DNA of 23,544 nt from an uncultured Lachnospiraceae bacterium (GTDB lineage Bacteria; Bacillota; Clostridia; Lachnospirales; Lachnospiraceae), in NCBI GenBank assembly GCA_947177515.1, contig CAMWUU010000006.1, positions 1 to 23,544 of the forward strand, in the 5' to 3' direction. A model generated the notes under the pieces. That model worked only from the letters and a program-made list of their open reading frames with translations, had not been told where the DNA came from and did not search any database. Each line of letters begins with the position of its first letter. Position 1 is the first letter of the stretch. Positions 7,649 to 15,470 of the stretch are shown here, one piece after another. The translations under genes and the position numbers were made by a program.

Positions 7649-8503
7649 TTATCCGGGCAGCCCAAGCAGTTTCGCTGCATTCTCCCCGAGAACCATCCTT
7701 TGTTCCGACTCTGTTAAACCAATGTTTAAAAACCGCTCCACATAGCGCTTCTGTGGCTGCCACGGGCTGTCCGTCGCAAAGAGGATACGGTCGGTACCAT
7801 GTTTTTTGACAATTCGTAAAAAAGCCCCATCTTCTAACACAATATTGCTATACGGATTGGATGGGGCATTAGGGTACGCGTCCAGGGGGCCTATGGAAAA
7901 CGCGGTGTCCATAAAGAGCGGTGCGCCAGCAAGATCGCGCTCCACTTCCTCCCAGCGCGCCCAGTTGCCCATATGGGCAAGCACAAACTTTTCCGGACGC
8001 ACCTCCTTTAATACCGAAAGGATTTGGGCAACCGAGGAATAATTGTGTTCGTAAAGGCCAATATCAATCCCGGCGTGGATCAGAGTAATCAGTCCAAGTT
8101 CCGACGCGCAGGCAATTATCCGTTTCATGCGGATATCGTCAAGGTCAACCCTCTGGTAGGCTGGATGCAGTTTAATACCCAGGATTCCTGATTCTTTTAG
8201 ACGGTGCAGTTCCCCCCTGTAATCCGAAAAATCCGGGTGCATACCGCCAAAGGTCAGGATGCCCATGGATTCCCAGGTTTCCTTACTTTGCAAAAGGCTG
8301 TTATTTACAGAAAGAACCTGTTCGGTACTTGTCATAACTGGGAGGTTTACCGAGTAAGTAACCCCCGCCTCCTTCATGGAAACCGACAGTCCCTGCGCTG
8401 TGCCATTTGTCGCGGGCATTACGCCCGCCGCTTTCCCAAGTTTTTCTAACACCCGCCCGGAGATGGTTTCCGGAAAGGTATGCACATGAAAATCAATAAT
8501 CAT
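7649..8503 (-). CDS. Amidohydrolase family metal-dependent hydrolase (TIM barrel)
   Basis: 284 aa from the ATG at 8503, chosen because GGAGGG lies just upstream; a start 16 codons earlier has no such site and would begin inside the repeat array. Metal-binding motifs of the amidohydrolase-2 type are present: MIIDFHVHTFPE (HxH, strand 1), GIKLHPAYQ, LITLIHAG, FVLAHMG and the terminal FATDSPW aspartate. The family includes hydrolases and non-oxidative decarboxylases; the substrate is not apparent. It lies downstream of the U32-like gene on the same strand with 225 bases of repeat DNA between, so the two may share a transcript. The 3' end abuts a bidirectional terminator. Confidence 0.85.
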   Translation of the reverse strand: MIIDFHVHTFPETISGRVLEKLGKAAGVMPATNGTAQGLSVSMKEAGVTYSVNLPVMTSTEQVLSVNNSLLQSKETWESMGILTFGGMHPDFSDYRGELHRLKESGILGIKLHPAYQRVDLDDIRMKRIIACASELGLITLIHAGIDIGLYEHNYSSVAQILSVLKEVRPEKFVLAHMGNWARWEEVERDLAGAPLFMDTAFSIGPLDAYPNAPSNPYSNIVLEDGAFLRIVKKHGTDRILFATDSPWQPQKRYVERFLNIGLTESEQRMVLGENAAKLLGLPG

Positions 8504-8520
8504 CTTTTCCCTCCAATCTA

Positions 8521-8765
8521 TTGCCCCTTTTCGAAATGGAAAAGGGATCACAGTTTAAAATTTTTAAGTAGTGGATGCGGATGCCCCTTTTTGAAATGGA
8601 AAAGGGGTCGCGGTTTAAAGTTTTTGAGTAGCGGATGCGGATGCCCCTTTTCGAAATGGAAAAGGGGTCACAGTTTAAAGTTTTTGAGTAGTGGATGCCC
8701 CTTTTCGAAATGGAAAAGGGGTCGCGGTTTAAAGTTTTTGAGTAGTGGATGCCCCTTTTCCATTT
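8521..8765. repeat. Tandem array of 60/54-bp hairpin repeats (four units plus a partial fifth)
   Basis: Units begin at 8521, 8581, 8641, 8695 and 8749 (partial). The first two are 60 bp and the next two are 54 bp, differing by one copy of a 6-base GCGGAT-like step. Each full unit starts with a hairpin, CCCCTTTTC-GAAATG-GAAAAGGGG (9-bp stem; the pairing varies slightly in units 1 and 2), followed by a GTTTAAAGTTTTTGAGTAGTGG segment differing at a few positions between units. The partial fifth unit reads CCCCTTTTCCATTTT, which is the start of the hairpin in the opposite loop orientation. All unit lengths are multiples of three, so reading frames stay open on both strands. There are no spacers, so this is not a CRISPR array. 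I do not recognise the family. Confidence 0.9.
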
Positions 8766-9646
8766 TGTACACACTGCAATATCCTGTCTATTTTTTTCCT
8801 GATAAATTCCCTGTGTTCCTCCCGCACCAGAAAATAAAGATACGAATCCTTAACAAAATCCACTGGCATTCCCCGTCCCCCAATTTTGAAATTCACAAAT
8901 CCCCGATCGATATATGCCCCGATCTTTTCGTTGGATAGAAAGGCTGGGCGTTCCCTGCATTCTGCAAAGGTTCGCTGTGTAAGGGTATTTGGGCATGGAA
9001 AGGTTGATCGGACATCATATTCCAACTGCATTTTAGATTGCTGGTCGTAATGTTCGGTACGTTTCTGGCAGCCCGGATAGCAAATTTCATTCACCAGGAT
9101 TTCCAGTCTATTTGCAAATGGTTTAATTTTATCAAGAATACTTTCTTTGTGGTTAAAGTCATAATCAAGCACCACCAGCTTATAATCCTTCCTAAGTTCC
9201 GCGCACAGTGCCGATGGGTCAGTAATCCTCTTTGTAGTTGATGAGATAAGTGGGAAAGAAGGGTATTTGCTGCGGATGTATTCCTCAAGAACTGGCGAAT
9301 TGACCAGTACCTGGTTTGTGCCATTGTCCGCAAGGCGCATAATCAGGTTACAGTAGGTATCATGCGTATGTTTCTCTTCTAGCAGTGAGTTGGTAAAGGT
9401 AAAACGGACGGGGATACCCTCTTTATTATAAAGATTTAGCGTATTAATAATCTCATGTTTCGGGATCAGTCCAAATACAGCCCGTCCGCCGTTCCAGATA
9501 GCCCCCGGGAAAGTGCCATAAACGGAGCCAACCCGATAGTTTTCACAGAATTTTTCGGGAAATTCTTTCATCAGGTCTATGGTAATCATATTGAGGGAAC
9601 GGAAAAAACAAAGTCCGGGTAAATGCCAGTAAATCTCTTTTTCCAT
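8729..9646 (-). CDS. U32-peptidase-like TIM-barrel protein (uncertain function)
   Basis: 305 aa. The middle part, with VLVNSPVLEEYI, LISSTTKRI, LVVLDYDFNH and then EILVNEICYPGCQKRTEHY, has the shape of the peptidase U32/UbiU-like group: a strand-by-strand barrel ending in a Cys-x3-Cys and Arg/His-Tyr segment that could hold an iron-sulfur cluster or metal. Only part of the usual cysteine set is visible, so the assignment is tentative. The ATG at 9646 has AGGAGG 9 bases upstream. The last dozen or so codons (NGKGASTTQKL) and the TAA stop lie in the tandem repeat, so the native C-terminus may have been replaced. It is transcribed away from an acyl-CoA synthetase, with shared operator-like sites between. 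Confidence 0.6.
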   Translation of the reverse strand: MEKEIYWHLPGLCFFRSLNMITIDLMKEFPEKFCENYRVGSVYGTFPGAIWNGGRAVFGLIPKHEIINTLNLYNKEGIPVRFTFTNSLLEEKHTHDTYCNLIMRLADNGTNQVLVNSPVLEEYIRSKYPSFPLISSTTKRITDPSALCAELRKDYKLVVLDYDFNHKESILDKIKPFANRLEILVNEICYPGCQKRTEHYDQQSKMQLEYDVRSTFPCPNTLTQRTFAECRERPAFLSNEKIGAYIDRGFVNFKIGGRGMPVDFVKDSYLYFLVREEHREFIRKKIDRILQCVQNGKGASTTQKL

Positions 9647-9700
9647 CTGTAAAATCCTCCTTTTTGGTATTTCGCTGCAGAATATTGTGATGGATTGGTA

Positions 9701-9734
9701 ATGTAGTACAACTGATTTTATAATTGTACTACAA
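9701..9734. promoter_or_regulatory. Paired GntR/FadR-type operator candidate
   Basis: TGTAGTACAA (9702-9711) and TTGTACTACA (9724-9733) are perfect inverted copies separated by 12 bases. Each is itself a near-palindrome; the right one, TTGTACTACAA, fits the TNGTNNNACNA pattern known for FadR-subfamily GntR regulators. The centres are about 23 bp apart, roughly two helical turns. No GntR gene lies in the window. Confidence 0.6.
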
Positions 9735-9751
9735 AAAGTGTGGAAGGTAAA
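9723..9751 (-). promoter_or_regulatory. Possible promoter of the U32-like gene, overlapping the operator
   Basis: On the minus strand TTTACC (9746-9751) and TACAAT (9723-9728) are spaced by 17 bases. The -10 box would lie inside the right-hand operator copy. This is weaker than the plus-strand promoter. Confidence 0.35.
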
Positions 9752-9768
9752 GGGATTGTGTGATTTTA

Positions 9769-9797
9769 TTGACTTTTCCCCCGTCTTATGGTATCCT
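9769..9797 (+). promoter_or_regulatory. Promoter of the acyl-CoA synthetase gene
   Basis: TTGACT (9769-9774) and TATCCT (9792-9797) with an exact 17-base spacer, giving a leader of about 45 bases that ends in the AAGGAGAG ribosome-binding site. Confidence 0.65.
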
Positions 9798-9850
9798 TTA
9801 TTTGACGCGTTAAAGCGTAACGATGCAAAGCAAAAAAAGGAGAGAGAATA

Positions 9851-11485
9851 ATGCCGGTTACGGATTTGTTAGAAAGAAACCATAAATTATACGGGGAGGA
9901 AACAGCGTTAGTTGAGTTGAACCCGATGGTAAAGGATACAAAAAAGACGACATGGAAGGAATATGACTTAGTGCAGGCCACCTCCTCAAAGCCTTACCGC
10001 AGGGAGATTACCTGGAGTGTGTTTGATGAGAAGGCAAACCGTGTGGCAAATATGCTGATAGAACGCGGGATTAAAAAGGGTGACCGCGTGGCGATTTTGA
10101 TGTTTAATTGCCTGGAATGGCTTCCGATCTATTTTGGTATTTTAAAAACTGGGGCGATTGCCGTGCCGTTTAATTTCCGGTTTGACGCGAAAGAGATTAA
10201 ATACTGTGCGGATTTGGCTCAGGTACATATACTCTTTTTTGGACAGGAATTTATTGGCCGTATTGAATCAATCCAGGAAGGATTAAGCCGTGGCAGGCTT
10301 TTGATCTATGTGGGGGATGGCTGTCCGACTTTTGCGGAGAGCTACCGCGAGCTGGTGGCGGACTGTTCGAGCCAGCCGCCCCTTGTGCTTCTTGAGGAGG
10401 ATGATGATGCGGCGATTTATTTTTCTTCCGGCACAACGGGCTTTCCAAAGGCTATTTTACACAACCATGAGAGTCTGATGCAGGCGGCGCAGATGGAGCA
10501 GAAGCATCATTTGACTGACCGTAATGATACATTTTTATGTATCCCGCCGCTCTATCATACCGGGGCAAAATTCCACTGGATGGGAAGCCTTTGTGCGGGG
10601 AGCAAGGCTGTGCTTTTAACAGGGACAACGCCGGAGATTATTCTTGATGCGGTTTCAAAGGAGAAGTGTACCATTGTCTGGCTTTTGGTGCCGTGGGCGC
10701 AGGATATTTTGGAGGCACTTGATTCCGGCAGGTTGAAGCTTTCGGACTATGAACTTGCAAAATGGCGGCTGATGCATATCGGCGCGCAGCCGGTGCCGCC
10801 GTCACTGATTAAGCATTGGAAGGAATATTTCCCGGATCATTTGTATGATACGAATTATGGGCTGTCGGAGTCTACAGGTCCCGGCTGTGTGCATCTGGGC
10901 GTGGAGAATATACATAAGGTCGGGGCGATCGGTGTGCCGGGCTACCGCTGGAAATTAAAGATTGTGGATGTGGATGGCAAAGTGGTAACGCAGGGCGAGG
11001 TAGGGGAACTTTGTGTAAAGGGACCGGGGCTTATGACCTGTTATTACAATGACCCAAAGGCGACGGACGAGGTGTTAAAGGATGGCTGGCTTTATACGGG
11101 CGATATGGCAATGCAGGACGAGGATGGTTTTTGTTTCCTGGTTGACCGCAAAAAAGATGTGATTGTCAGCGGGGGCGAGAATATCTATCCTGTTCAGATT
11201 GAAAATTTCCTTGCAGGTTTTGGGAAGGTGAAGGATGTTGCGGTGATTGGTCTGCCGGATCGGAGGCTTGGTGAGATTACCGGGGCGATTATTGAAATAA
11301 AAGAAGGGATGGAGTGCAGCGAGGAGGAGATTGCGGAATTCTGCAAGGGTTTGCCGAGGTATAAAAGGCCAAAGAAGGTAATTTTTGCACAGGTGCCGAG
11401 GAATGCGACGGGGAAGATTGAAAAGCCGGCGCTTCGCAAGAAATATGGGGCGGAGCATTTGGTGGCGCAGCAGAACCAGGGGTAA
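9851..11485 (+). CDS. Acyl-CoA synthetase (AMP-forming), class I adenylate-forming enzyme
   Basis: 544 aa, normal for a medium/long-chain or aromatic acid:CoA ligase. It activates a carboxylic acid via acyl-AMP and transfers it to CoA. The phosphate loop is FSSGTTGFPK (191-200). The nucleotide motif is NYGLSESTGPG, the A5-A8 region reads GWLYTGDMA and then DRKKDVIVSGGENIYP, and the A10 catalytic lysine lies in PRNATGKIEKPALRKKYG. An N-terminal stretch (about 30-55) before the ITWSVFDEKANRVA motif is longer than in typical members. AAGGAGAG lies 6 bases before the ATG. It is transcribed away from the U32-like gene, and the shared region holds paired FadR-like sites. This fits fatty or aryl acid regulation, though substrate and regulator are inference. 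Confidence 0.88.
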   Translation: MPVTDLLERNHKLYGEETALVELNPMVKDTKKTTWKEYDLVQATSSKPYRREITWSVFDEKANRVANMLIERGIKKGDRVAILMFNCLEWLPIYFGILKTGAIAVPFNFRFDAKEIKYCADLAQVHILFFGQEFIGRIESIQEGLSRGRLLIYVGDGCPTFAESYRELVADCSSQPPLVLLEEDDDAAIYFSSGTTGFPKAILHNHESLMQAAQMEQKHHLTDRNDTFLCIPPLYHTGAKFHWMGSLCAGSKAVLLTGTTPEIILDAVSKEKCTIVWLLVPWAQDILEALDSGRLKLSDYELAKWRLMHIGAQPVPPSLIKHWKEYFPDHLYDTNYGLSESTGPGCVHLGVENIHKVGAIGVPGYRWKLKIVDVDGKVVTQGEVGELCVKGPGLMTCYYNDPKATDEVLKDGWLYTGDMAMQDEDGFCFLVDRKKDVIVSGGENIYPVQIENFLAGFGKVKDVAVIGLPDRRLGEITGAIIEIKEGMECSEEEIAEFCKGLPRYKRPKKVIFAQVPRNATGKIEKPALRKKYGAEHLVAQQNQG

Positions 11486-11569
11486 TAAAGCAGGGAAGTA
11501 TAGAAGGAAGGTGCATTGGATGGAGGGATTTGTTTGGAAGATTGGTATAAGAGATAAATGGAGAATATA

Positions 11570-12655
11570 ATGACCAAAATATATTTTATCTGGAAAAACA
11601 TTAATTATTCCTTTCTTTCGGAGAAACACCTGACCATACTGATTCTGCTCGGTATGGTTGTTTGTGATGTAATCTTTTTTATTTTTGGAAATGTTTTTTG
11701 GTCGGATATTAAAACCAGGCAATATAAAGAATACGAAAATAATATCGTTACCCTTGAGTTTGATTCCCTAGACATATCTTCTTTTTTGGAGCGTACAGCA
11801 AAGAAAGATTTTATCACATCGACTTTCTTTGAACATACCACCTCTGACCAAGACAATGGATCATTAACCATTGCTGCTTACAGCCCGTCTTTTAATATTA
11901 CAAATTCCGGAATACAGTTGGGCAGCAGTTTGGATGGCAGTCCAATGGAATTTGTGATGAACAGCAGTTATGCTAGGATGCGCAACTATAACGGTCTGCC
12001 CACTCTTAGATTGAAAGATATATTTCATTTTTTAGATGATGATTGGATATTTGCAGGCATCCTCTCCTTGGGTGCGGCAGATCAATTTGATATTTTAATC
12101 AATCTGGAAGACTTTACTTCTCATATAAAAGAAGATATCAATGCCAGTTTCCGATATCGCAGTGGGACTTCCCTAATTGAAATACGGGATTTTTCGAACG
12201 AATTACAGGCCGAATATCATGCCAGTCATGTTGTAATCCCATCCCAACCAGCACATACAACTTACGGTGAGTTCCTGTCCGATCTGGGCGGAGCACTTGT
12301 TTTGCTGGTAATAGCTATTATCAATTACATGTTCCTATACCAGTTTCTGCTAACTAAGAGGACTTATCTTTATGGGATATATAAGGCGTGCGGCATGGGC
12401 AATTTCCAGACACTTTGCATACTTTGCGCGGAATTGCTTGTTATGTTGGTTATTTCATTTGGGGTTGCTATGTTACTTTATTCGGCAGGGCTGTTCCTAA
12501 TTGGACAGGAGGCTTCTTACGCACAGCATACGACAGAGTTCCTTTTTGCGTTTTTAACCATTGCAGCCATGAACCTGTTTTTCGGTGGCATTGTGGCGGG
12601 AAAGCTGATTCGGAATTCGCCTGCGAAACTGATTAAAGAAAGTGTGGTGAGGTGA
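11570..12655 (+). CDS. ABC transporter permease, FtsX/MacB-like (first of two)
   Basis: 361 aa from the ATG at 11570, preferred because GGAG lies 6 bases before it; another in-frame ATG at 11558 has no clear site. One N-terminal transmembrane helix (LTILILLGMVV and on) is followed by about 200 residues of extracellular domain, then three helices (near ALVLLVIAIINY, CAELLVMLVISF and FAFLTIAAMNLFF). This is the MacB/FtsX 1+3 topology. Its stop codon directly precedes the start of the second permease, and the ATPase follows. Such systems move peptides or lipids or act mechanically on the envelope. No sensor kinase or peptide substrate gene is next to it, so the cargo is unknown. Confidence 0.8.
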   Translation: MTKIYFIWKNINYSFLSEKHLTILILLGMVVCDVIFFIFGNVFWSDIKTRQYKEYENNIVTLEFDSLDISSFLERTAKKDFITSTFFEHTTSDQDNGSLTIAAYSPSFNITNSGIQLGSSLDGSPMEFVMNSSYARMRNYNGLPTLRLKDIFHFLDDDWIFAGILSLGAADQFDILINLEDFTSHIKEDINASFRYRSGTSLIEIRDFSNELQAEYHASHVVIPSQPAHTTYGEFLSDLGGALVLLVIAIINYMFLYQFLLTKRTYLYGIYKACGMGNFQTLCILCAELLVMLVISFGVAMLLYSAGLFLIGQEASYAQHTTEFLFAFLTIAAMNLFFGGIVAGKLIRNSPAKLIKESVVR

Positions 12656-13843
12656 ATGAAACGACTGAAAATCTTGTTTTTGCAGTTTCGGTTGAACCTT
12701 GTTTTAAATACTTTTTTTATTGCGGAATGTGTGCTGGTATTTTTGGTCGTTAATTCCAGTATTTCAACACTGCTCTATAATGGATACCTTGGGAAATATG
12801 CGGAGTTTTCTTCCGAAAGAACTTTCTTTCTCTCCGGTGCAGTAACGCATAATACGGTGCAGGGCGAACCGGAGGAGTTTGAGCGGCTGGTAGAGGAAAT
12901 CCGTTTGATAGACGGAGTTTCCGGTGTCGGATATCAGATGAGCGAGTCCTTTTTGTCCGGTGAAAATGAGGATTTAATTGTTAACGGGTTTGTTTTAAAC
13001 CGTGATATGCTACAAATAAAGTATCCGCTTAGTTTTGGCGAATGGTTTGGCAGTCGGGATTCATTGGAAACACAGGTTATTTTAGGCGGAGGGATTGCAT
13101 CCCTGTATAAAACCGGTGAAATAATAACCCTGCACAAACTTGAAGTAGTTCAGGGTACCCTGCAATATGTTCCCATAACAGCCAGGGTAATTGGAAAAAT
13201 GCGAGATCCAGCCTTTGCAGTCAATCTAAATTTCAGTTCCAACCGGCCGGATTATGTAAATATGTTTGAGCCGTACCAGAATATTATCCTAACAGATGAT
13301 CCCGCGCTGATTTCAAAGGATGATATCCGGTATCCGGTTATGTCGCTTCTTGTTTTTGCTGCTCCGGATGCCGATCTTTCTAAAGTGCGCCAGGAACTCA
13401 CTTCCTTTGGCCAGCCATTTGATTTTTGTGAAGTTGATGGATTTTATCAGGAAGGAATGGCATCCCGGTTGGCTAGGCAGATACCGACGGTCGGTATTAT
13501 GATTTTTGGTATCCTGTTCGGTGTTATGGGAATTACATATCTGGGTGTTTATCAAAATATGAAAACATTATCAGTTTATTATCTGTATGGTATGGGTCGC
13601 AGGGAATGTGCCCTTGTGAGTGTGATTTTGAATACCGTTATGCTTGTTATATCGCTGGCTCTTTCCATATTGTTGTATTTTGTGCCTTCCATCCACGATA
13701 TACTATTCCAGCGAGCCCTGCTTGGGCCGCAAAATTATATATTTTCCCTGGCTTTTATTGCTGTCGCGGCTTTATTATCCTTCGCGGTAAGCTGCTGTTT
13801 TTCAAGAAAAAGCCCAGTGACGACACTTCGGAGGTTTGAGTAA
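12656..13843 (+). CDS. ABC transporter permease, FtsX/MacB-like (second of two)
   Basis: 395 aa. It starts on the base after the previous stop codon (TGAATG), with GGTGAGGTG as a weak site, so translation is probably coupled. The topology again is one N-terminal helix (LNTFFIAECVLVFLVVNSSI), a large outside domain, and three C-terminal helices (IPTVGIMIFGILFGVMGITY, ILNTVMLVISLALSILLYF, YIFSLAFIAVAALLSFAV). It differs in sequence from the first permease, so the working transporter is probably a heterodimer of the two with a dimer of the following ATPase. Its stop overlaps the ATPase start by one base (TAATG). Confidence 0.8.
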   Translation: MKRLKILFLQFRLNLVLNTFFIAECVLVFLVVNSSISTLLYNGYLGKYAEFSSERTFFLSGAVTHNTVQGEPEEFERLVEEIRLIDGVSGVGYQMSESFLSGENEDLIVNGFVLNRDMLQIKYPLSFGEWFGSRDSLETQVILGGGIASLYKTGEIITLHKLEVVQGTLQYVPITARVIGKMRDPAFAVNLNFSSNRPDYVNMFEPYQNIILTDDPALISKDDIRYPVMSLLVFAAPDADLSKVRQELTSFGQPFDFCEVDGFYQEGMASRLARQIPTVGIMIFGILFGVMGITYLGVYQNMKTLSVYYLYGMGRRECALVSVILNTVMLVISLALSILLYFVPSIHDILFQRALLGPQNYIFSLAFIAVAALLSFAVSCCFSRKSPVTTLRRFE

Positions 13844-14508
13844 TGCTGATAGAATTAAGGAAGGTAGATAAGATTTATCAAAGCGGACAGGTATCATTCC
13901 AGGCGTTAAAGGAAATTGATTTGTCAGTAAAAGAGGGTGAGATGATTGCCATTCAGGGAAGGTCAGGTGCAGGAAAATCCACCTTGATGCATATTATTGG
14001 GTGTATTGATACCTTTGATGGTGGAAGTTACCAGTTGGATGGAACCGATGTAGGAGGTTTGCGCGATGGGCAGTTATCTAAAATCCGAAACCGGACAATG
14101 GGCTTTATTATGCAGGATTTTGCGCTGGTTCCAAAATTTAGTGTTTTTGATAATATTGCCATTCCTCTTTATCTAGGAAGTATGGGTATGCGCAAGATTC
14201 AAAGTGCAGTGGAGGAAGCCGCCGCCGAAGTTGGTCTTTTTGGTCTGCTTGATAAAAAGGCAAACCAGCTTTCCGGAGGACAGAAACAGCGCGTTGCCAT
14301 TGCGCGTGCCGTAGTTAATTCTCCTAGGATTATTCTGGCGGACGAGCCAACAGGGGCGTTAGATGCTGCCACGGCAGGGGAGATTATCGGTCTTTTAAAA
14401 CAGCAGAATGAAAAGGGGATAACAGTTATTATGGTTACGCATGATAATTTGGTCGCTGCAGCCTGTAGACGGATTATTGAGATAAGGGATGGAAGGATTG
14501 CGGACTAA
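13843..14508 (+). CDS. ABC transporter ATP-binding protein (MacB/LolD type)
   Basis: 221 aa, a single nucleotide-binding domain. Walker A is GRSGAGKST near residue 39, the Q-loop MQDFALVPKFSVFDNI, the signature LSGGQKQRVAIARA near 143, Walker B IILADEPTGALD near 162, and the switch histidine VTHDN. All catalytic positions are intact. The PTGALD variant and short length place it with the lipoprotein/macrolide/bacitracin exporter ATPases. The one-base overlap with the preceding permease and position at the end of the trio indicate one operon; permease-permease-ATPase is the reverse of the common order. It ends 8 bases before the converging minus-strand gene, with only a weak hairpin between. 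Confidence 0.92.
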   Translation: MLIELRKVDKIYQSGQVSFQALKEIDLSVKEGEMIAIQGRSGAGKSTLMHIIGCIDTFDGGSYQLDGTDVGGLRDGQLSKIRNRTMGFIMQDFALVPKFSVFDNIAIPLYLGSMGMRKIQSAVEEAAAEVGLFGLLDKKANQLSGGQKQRVAIARAVVNSPRIILADEPTGALDAATAGEIIGLLKQQNEKGITVIMVTHDNLVAAACRRIIEIRDGRIAD

Positions 14509-14516
14509 GAAGGGTT

Positions 14517-14942
14517 TTACCATATTTCCCCTTTATTAAATTTTTGCGCTTCTTTAAGCTTTATACTTATGGCAATCAAATAATACCATGCTGTTATTGT
14601 GATATATGTTTTGCTAGATGGACACCTGCCTATTGCATCAGTTGTAATACAGATCCAACAATCATAGATAAGAAATATAATTTCTGGAAATAATATTATA
14701 TAGGAGAACATACCGGGTAATGACATCTTATTTCTCTTATCCGCGCTTGTTGTAATTCCCCATGTGTTTTTATATGCAATCAATATTGCCGCTAATCGGT
14801 CATTTTTTATTGTGATTGACTTGTTTAATGTTTTGAATGTCATAGAAATAATCCTGCATGATCCTATGAGTAATCCCAAGGTTAGTATCCTGATAAACAG
14901 CATGGCAAAGAATCTCAAATGAATTTCCTCCCAAATTAACAT
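14517..14942 (-). CDS. Small hypothetical membrane protein
   Basis: About 141 aa when started at the ATG at 14942 (MLIWEEIHLRF). I do not recognise a family. Three hydrophobic helices are visible: FFAMLFIRILTLGLLIGSC, FSYIILFPEIIFLIYDCWI and TYITITAWYYLIAISI. A basic loop (KTLNKSITIKNDR) lies between the first and second. The frame stays open to 15116, but that extension only overlaps the acetyltransferase gene in another frame and is not likely coding. The ribosome-binding site at 14942 is poor, so the start, and even expression, are uncertain. The A+T-rich composition matches its upstream neighbour and differs from the rest of the window. Confidence 0.5.
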   Translation of the reverse strand: MLIWEEIHLRFFAMLFIRILTLGLLIGSCRIISMTFKTLNKSITIKNDRLAAILIAYKNTWGITTSADKRNKMSLPGMFSYIILFPEIIFLIYDCWICITTDAIGRCPSSKTYITITAWYYLIAISIKLKEAQKFNKGEIW

Positions 14943-14983
14943 TCCATTATTTATGCTATCTCTATGTAAAAACAGAAAAAAAT

Positions 14984-15445
14984 TTAATGGATCCTTTCCT
15001 TTTTCTTGATACGAAATCCGTTTTTTTGATATAACTTCACTGCATTTTGATTCCATTCCGCTACATGTAAAATGATTTCTTGATAACCCTGTTCCCTGAT
15101 ATGATTCATTCCCCATAATAATAATTTTTGTCCTAACCCTTTTTGCTGGAACGGCTTCCCAACAATTAAATCATCCAATTCATTTCCATAGCAGGAAACA
15201 GCACCTGCGATTACCCCGTTTTGTATATAAAGAAAAATATCATTTATTTTATCTTTGATTTGGGAATAATCAAAATAAAAATTGACTGGTTCAACCTCTA
15301 AAGCGTTTCTCATATTGTAAAAACATTCATTATATATTTTCATATATTCATTCCAGTATTTCTTGTGAAAAGGAATACAAATTATATCATTTTGATACTC
15401 TAATGCTTGGTTGAATGACATTTCGTATGCAATTATTTCTTTCAT
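14984..15445 (-). CDS. GNAT family N-acetyltransferase
   Basis: 153 aa from the ATG at 15445, which has GGAGGG about 10 bases upstream; an in-frame ATG six codons earlier overlaps that site. The acetyl-CoA binding motif is visible as VGKPFQQKGLGQKLLLWGM (Q/R-x2-G-x-G/A type), followed by EIILHVAEWNQNAVKLYQKNGF, the typical GNAT C-terminal strand and helix. The substrate (small molecule, peptide or protein) cannot be told. The gene is A+T-rich relative to its neighbours. The reading frame of the small membrane protein begins 42 bases after it. Confidence 0.82.
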   Translation of the reverse strand: MKEIIAYEMSFNQALEYQNDIICIPFHKKYWNEYMKIYNECFYNMRNALEVEPVNFYFDYSQIKDKINDIFLYIQNGVIAGAVSCYGNELDDLIVGKPFQQKGLGQKLLLWGMNHIREQGYQEIILHVAEWNQNAVKLYQKNGFRIKKKERIH

Positions 15446-15470
15446 AAAATAAAGTCCCTCCATTAGTTAT

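Noticed and set aside
8749..8764. Match between the repeat (TGGAAAAGGGGCATCC on the minus strand) and the predicted TnpB guide flank near 23471-23486 (one base shorter)
   Set aside because: The bases nearest the element end, which would form the guide seed, do not match, and the flank is explained as rpn coding sequence. The shared 15 bases may be chance.
8521..8765. CRISPR array
   Set aside because: Units follow each other directly without unique spacers and differ internally by substitutions, and no cas genes are near.
8480..8938. Plus-strand and minus-strand open frames across the repeat array encoding repeated peptides (CPFxKWKRG- or FSISKRGI-like)
   Set aside because: They arise because unit lengths are multiples of three. 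They overlap better-supported genes and have no ribosome-binding site, so I treat them as by-products of the repeat.
11075..11722. 215-codon minus-strand frame
   Set aside because: It lies over the acyl-CoA synthetase and permease starts, has a low-complexity composition typical of an antisense shadow, and shows no domain.
14509..14534. Hairpin (AAGGG/CCCTT) between the ATPase gene and the converging gene
   Set aside because: The stem is about 5 bp with a long loop and no convincing T-run, too weak to call a terminator.
14943..15116. N-terminal extension of the small membrane protein to 15116
   Set aside because: It only overlaps the acetyltransferase gene in another frame, and its predicted residues look non-coding.
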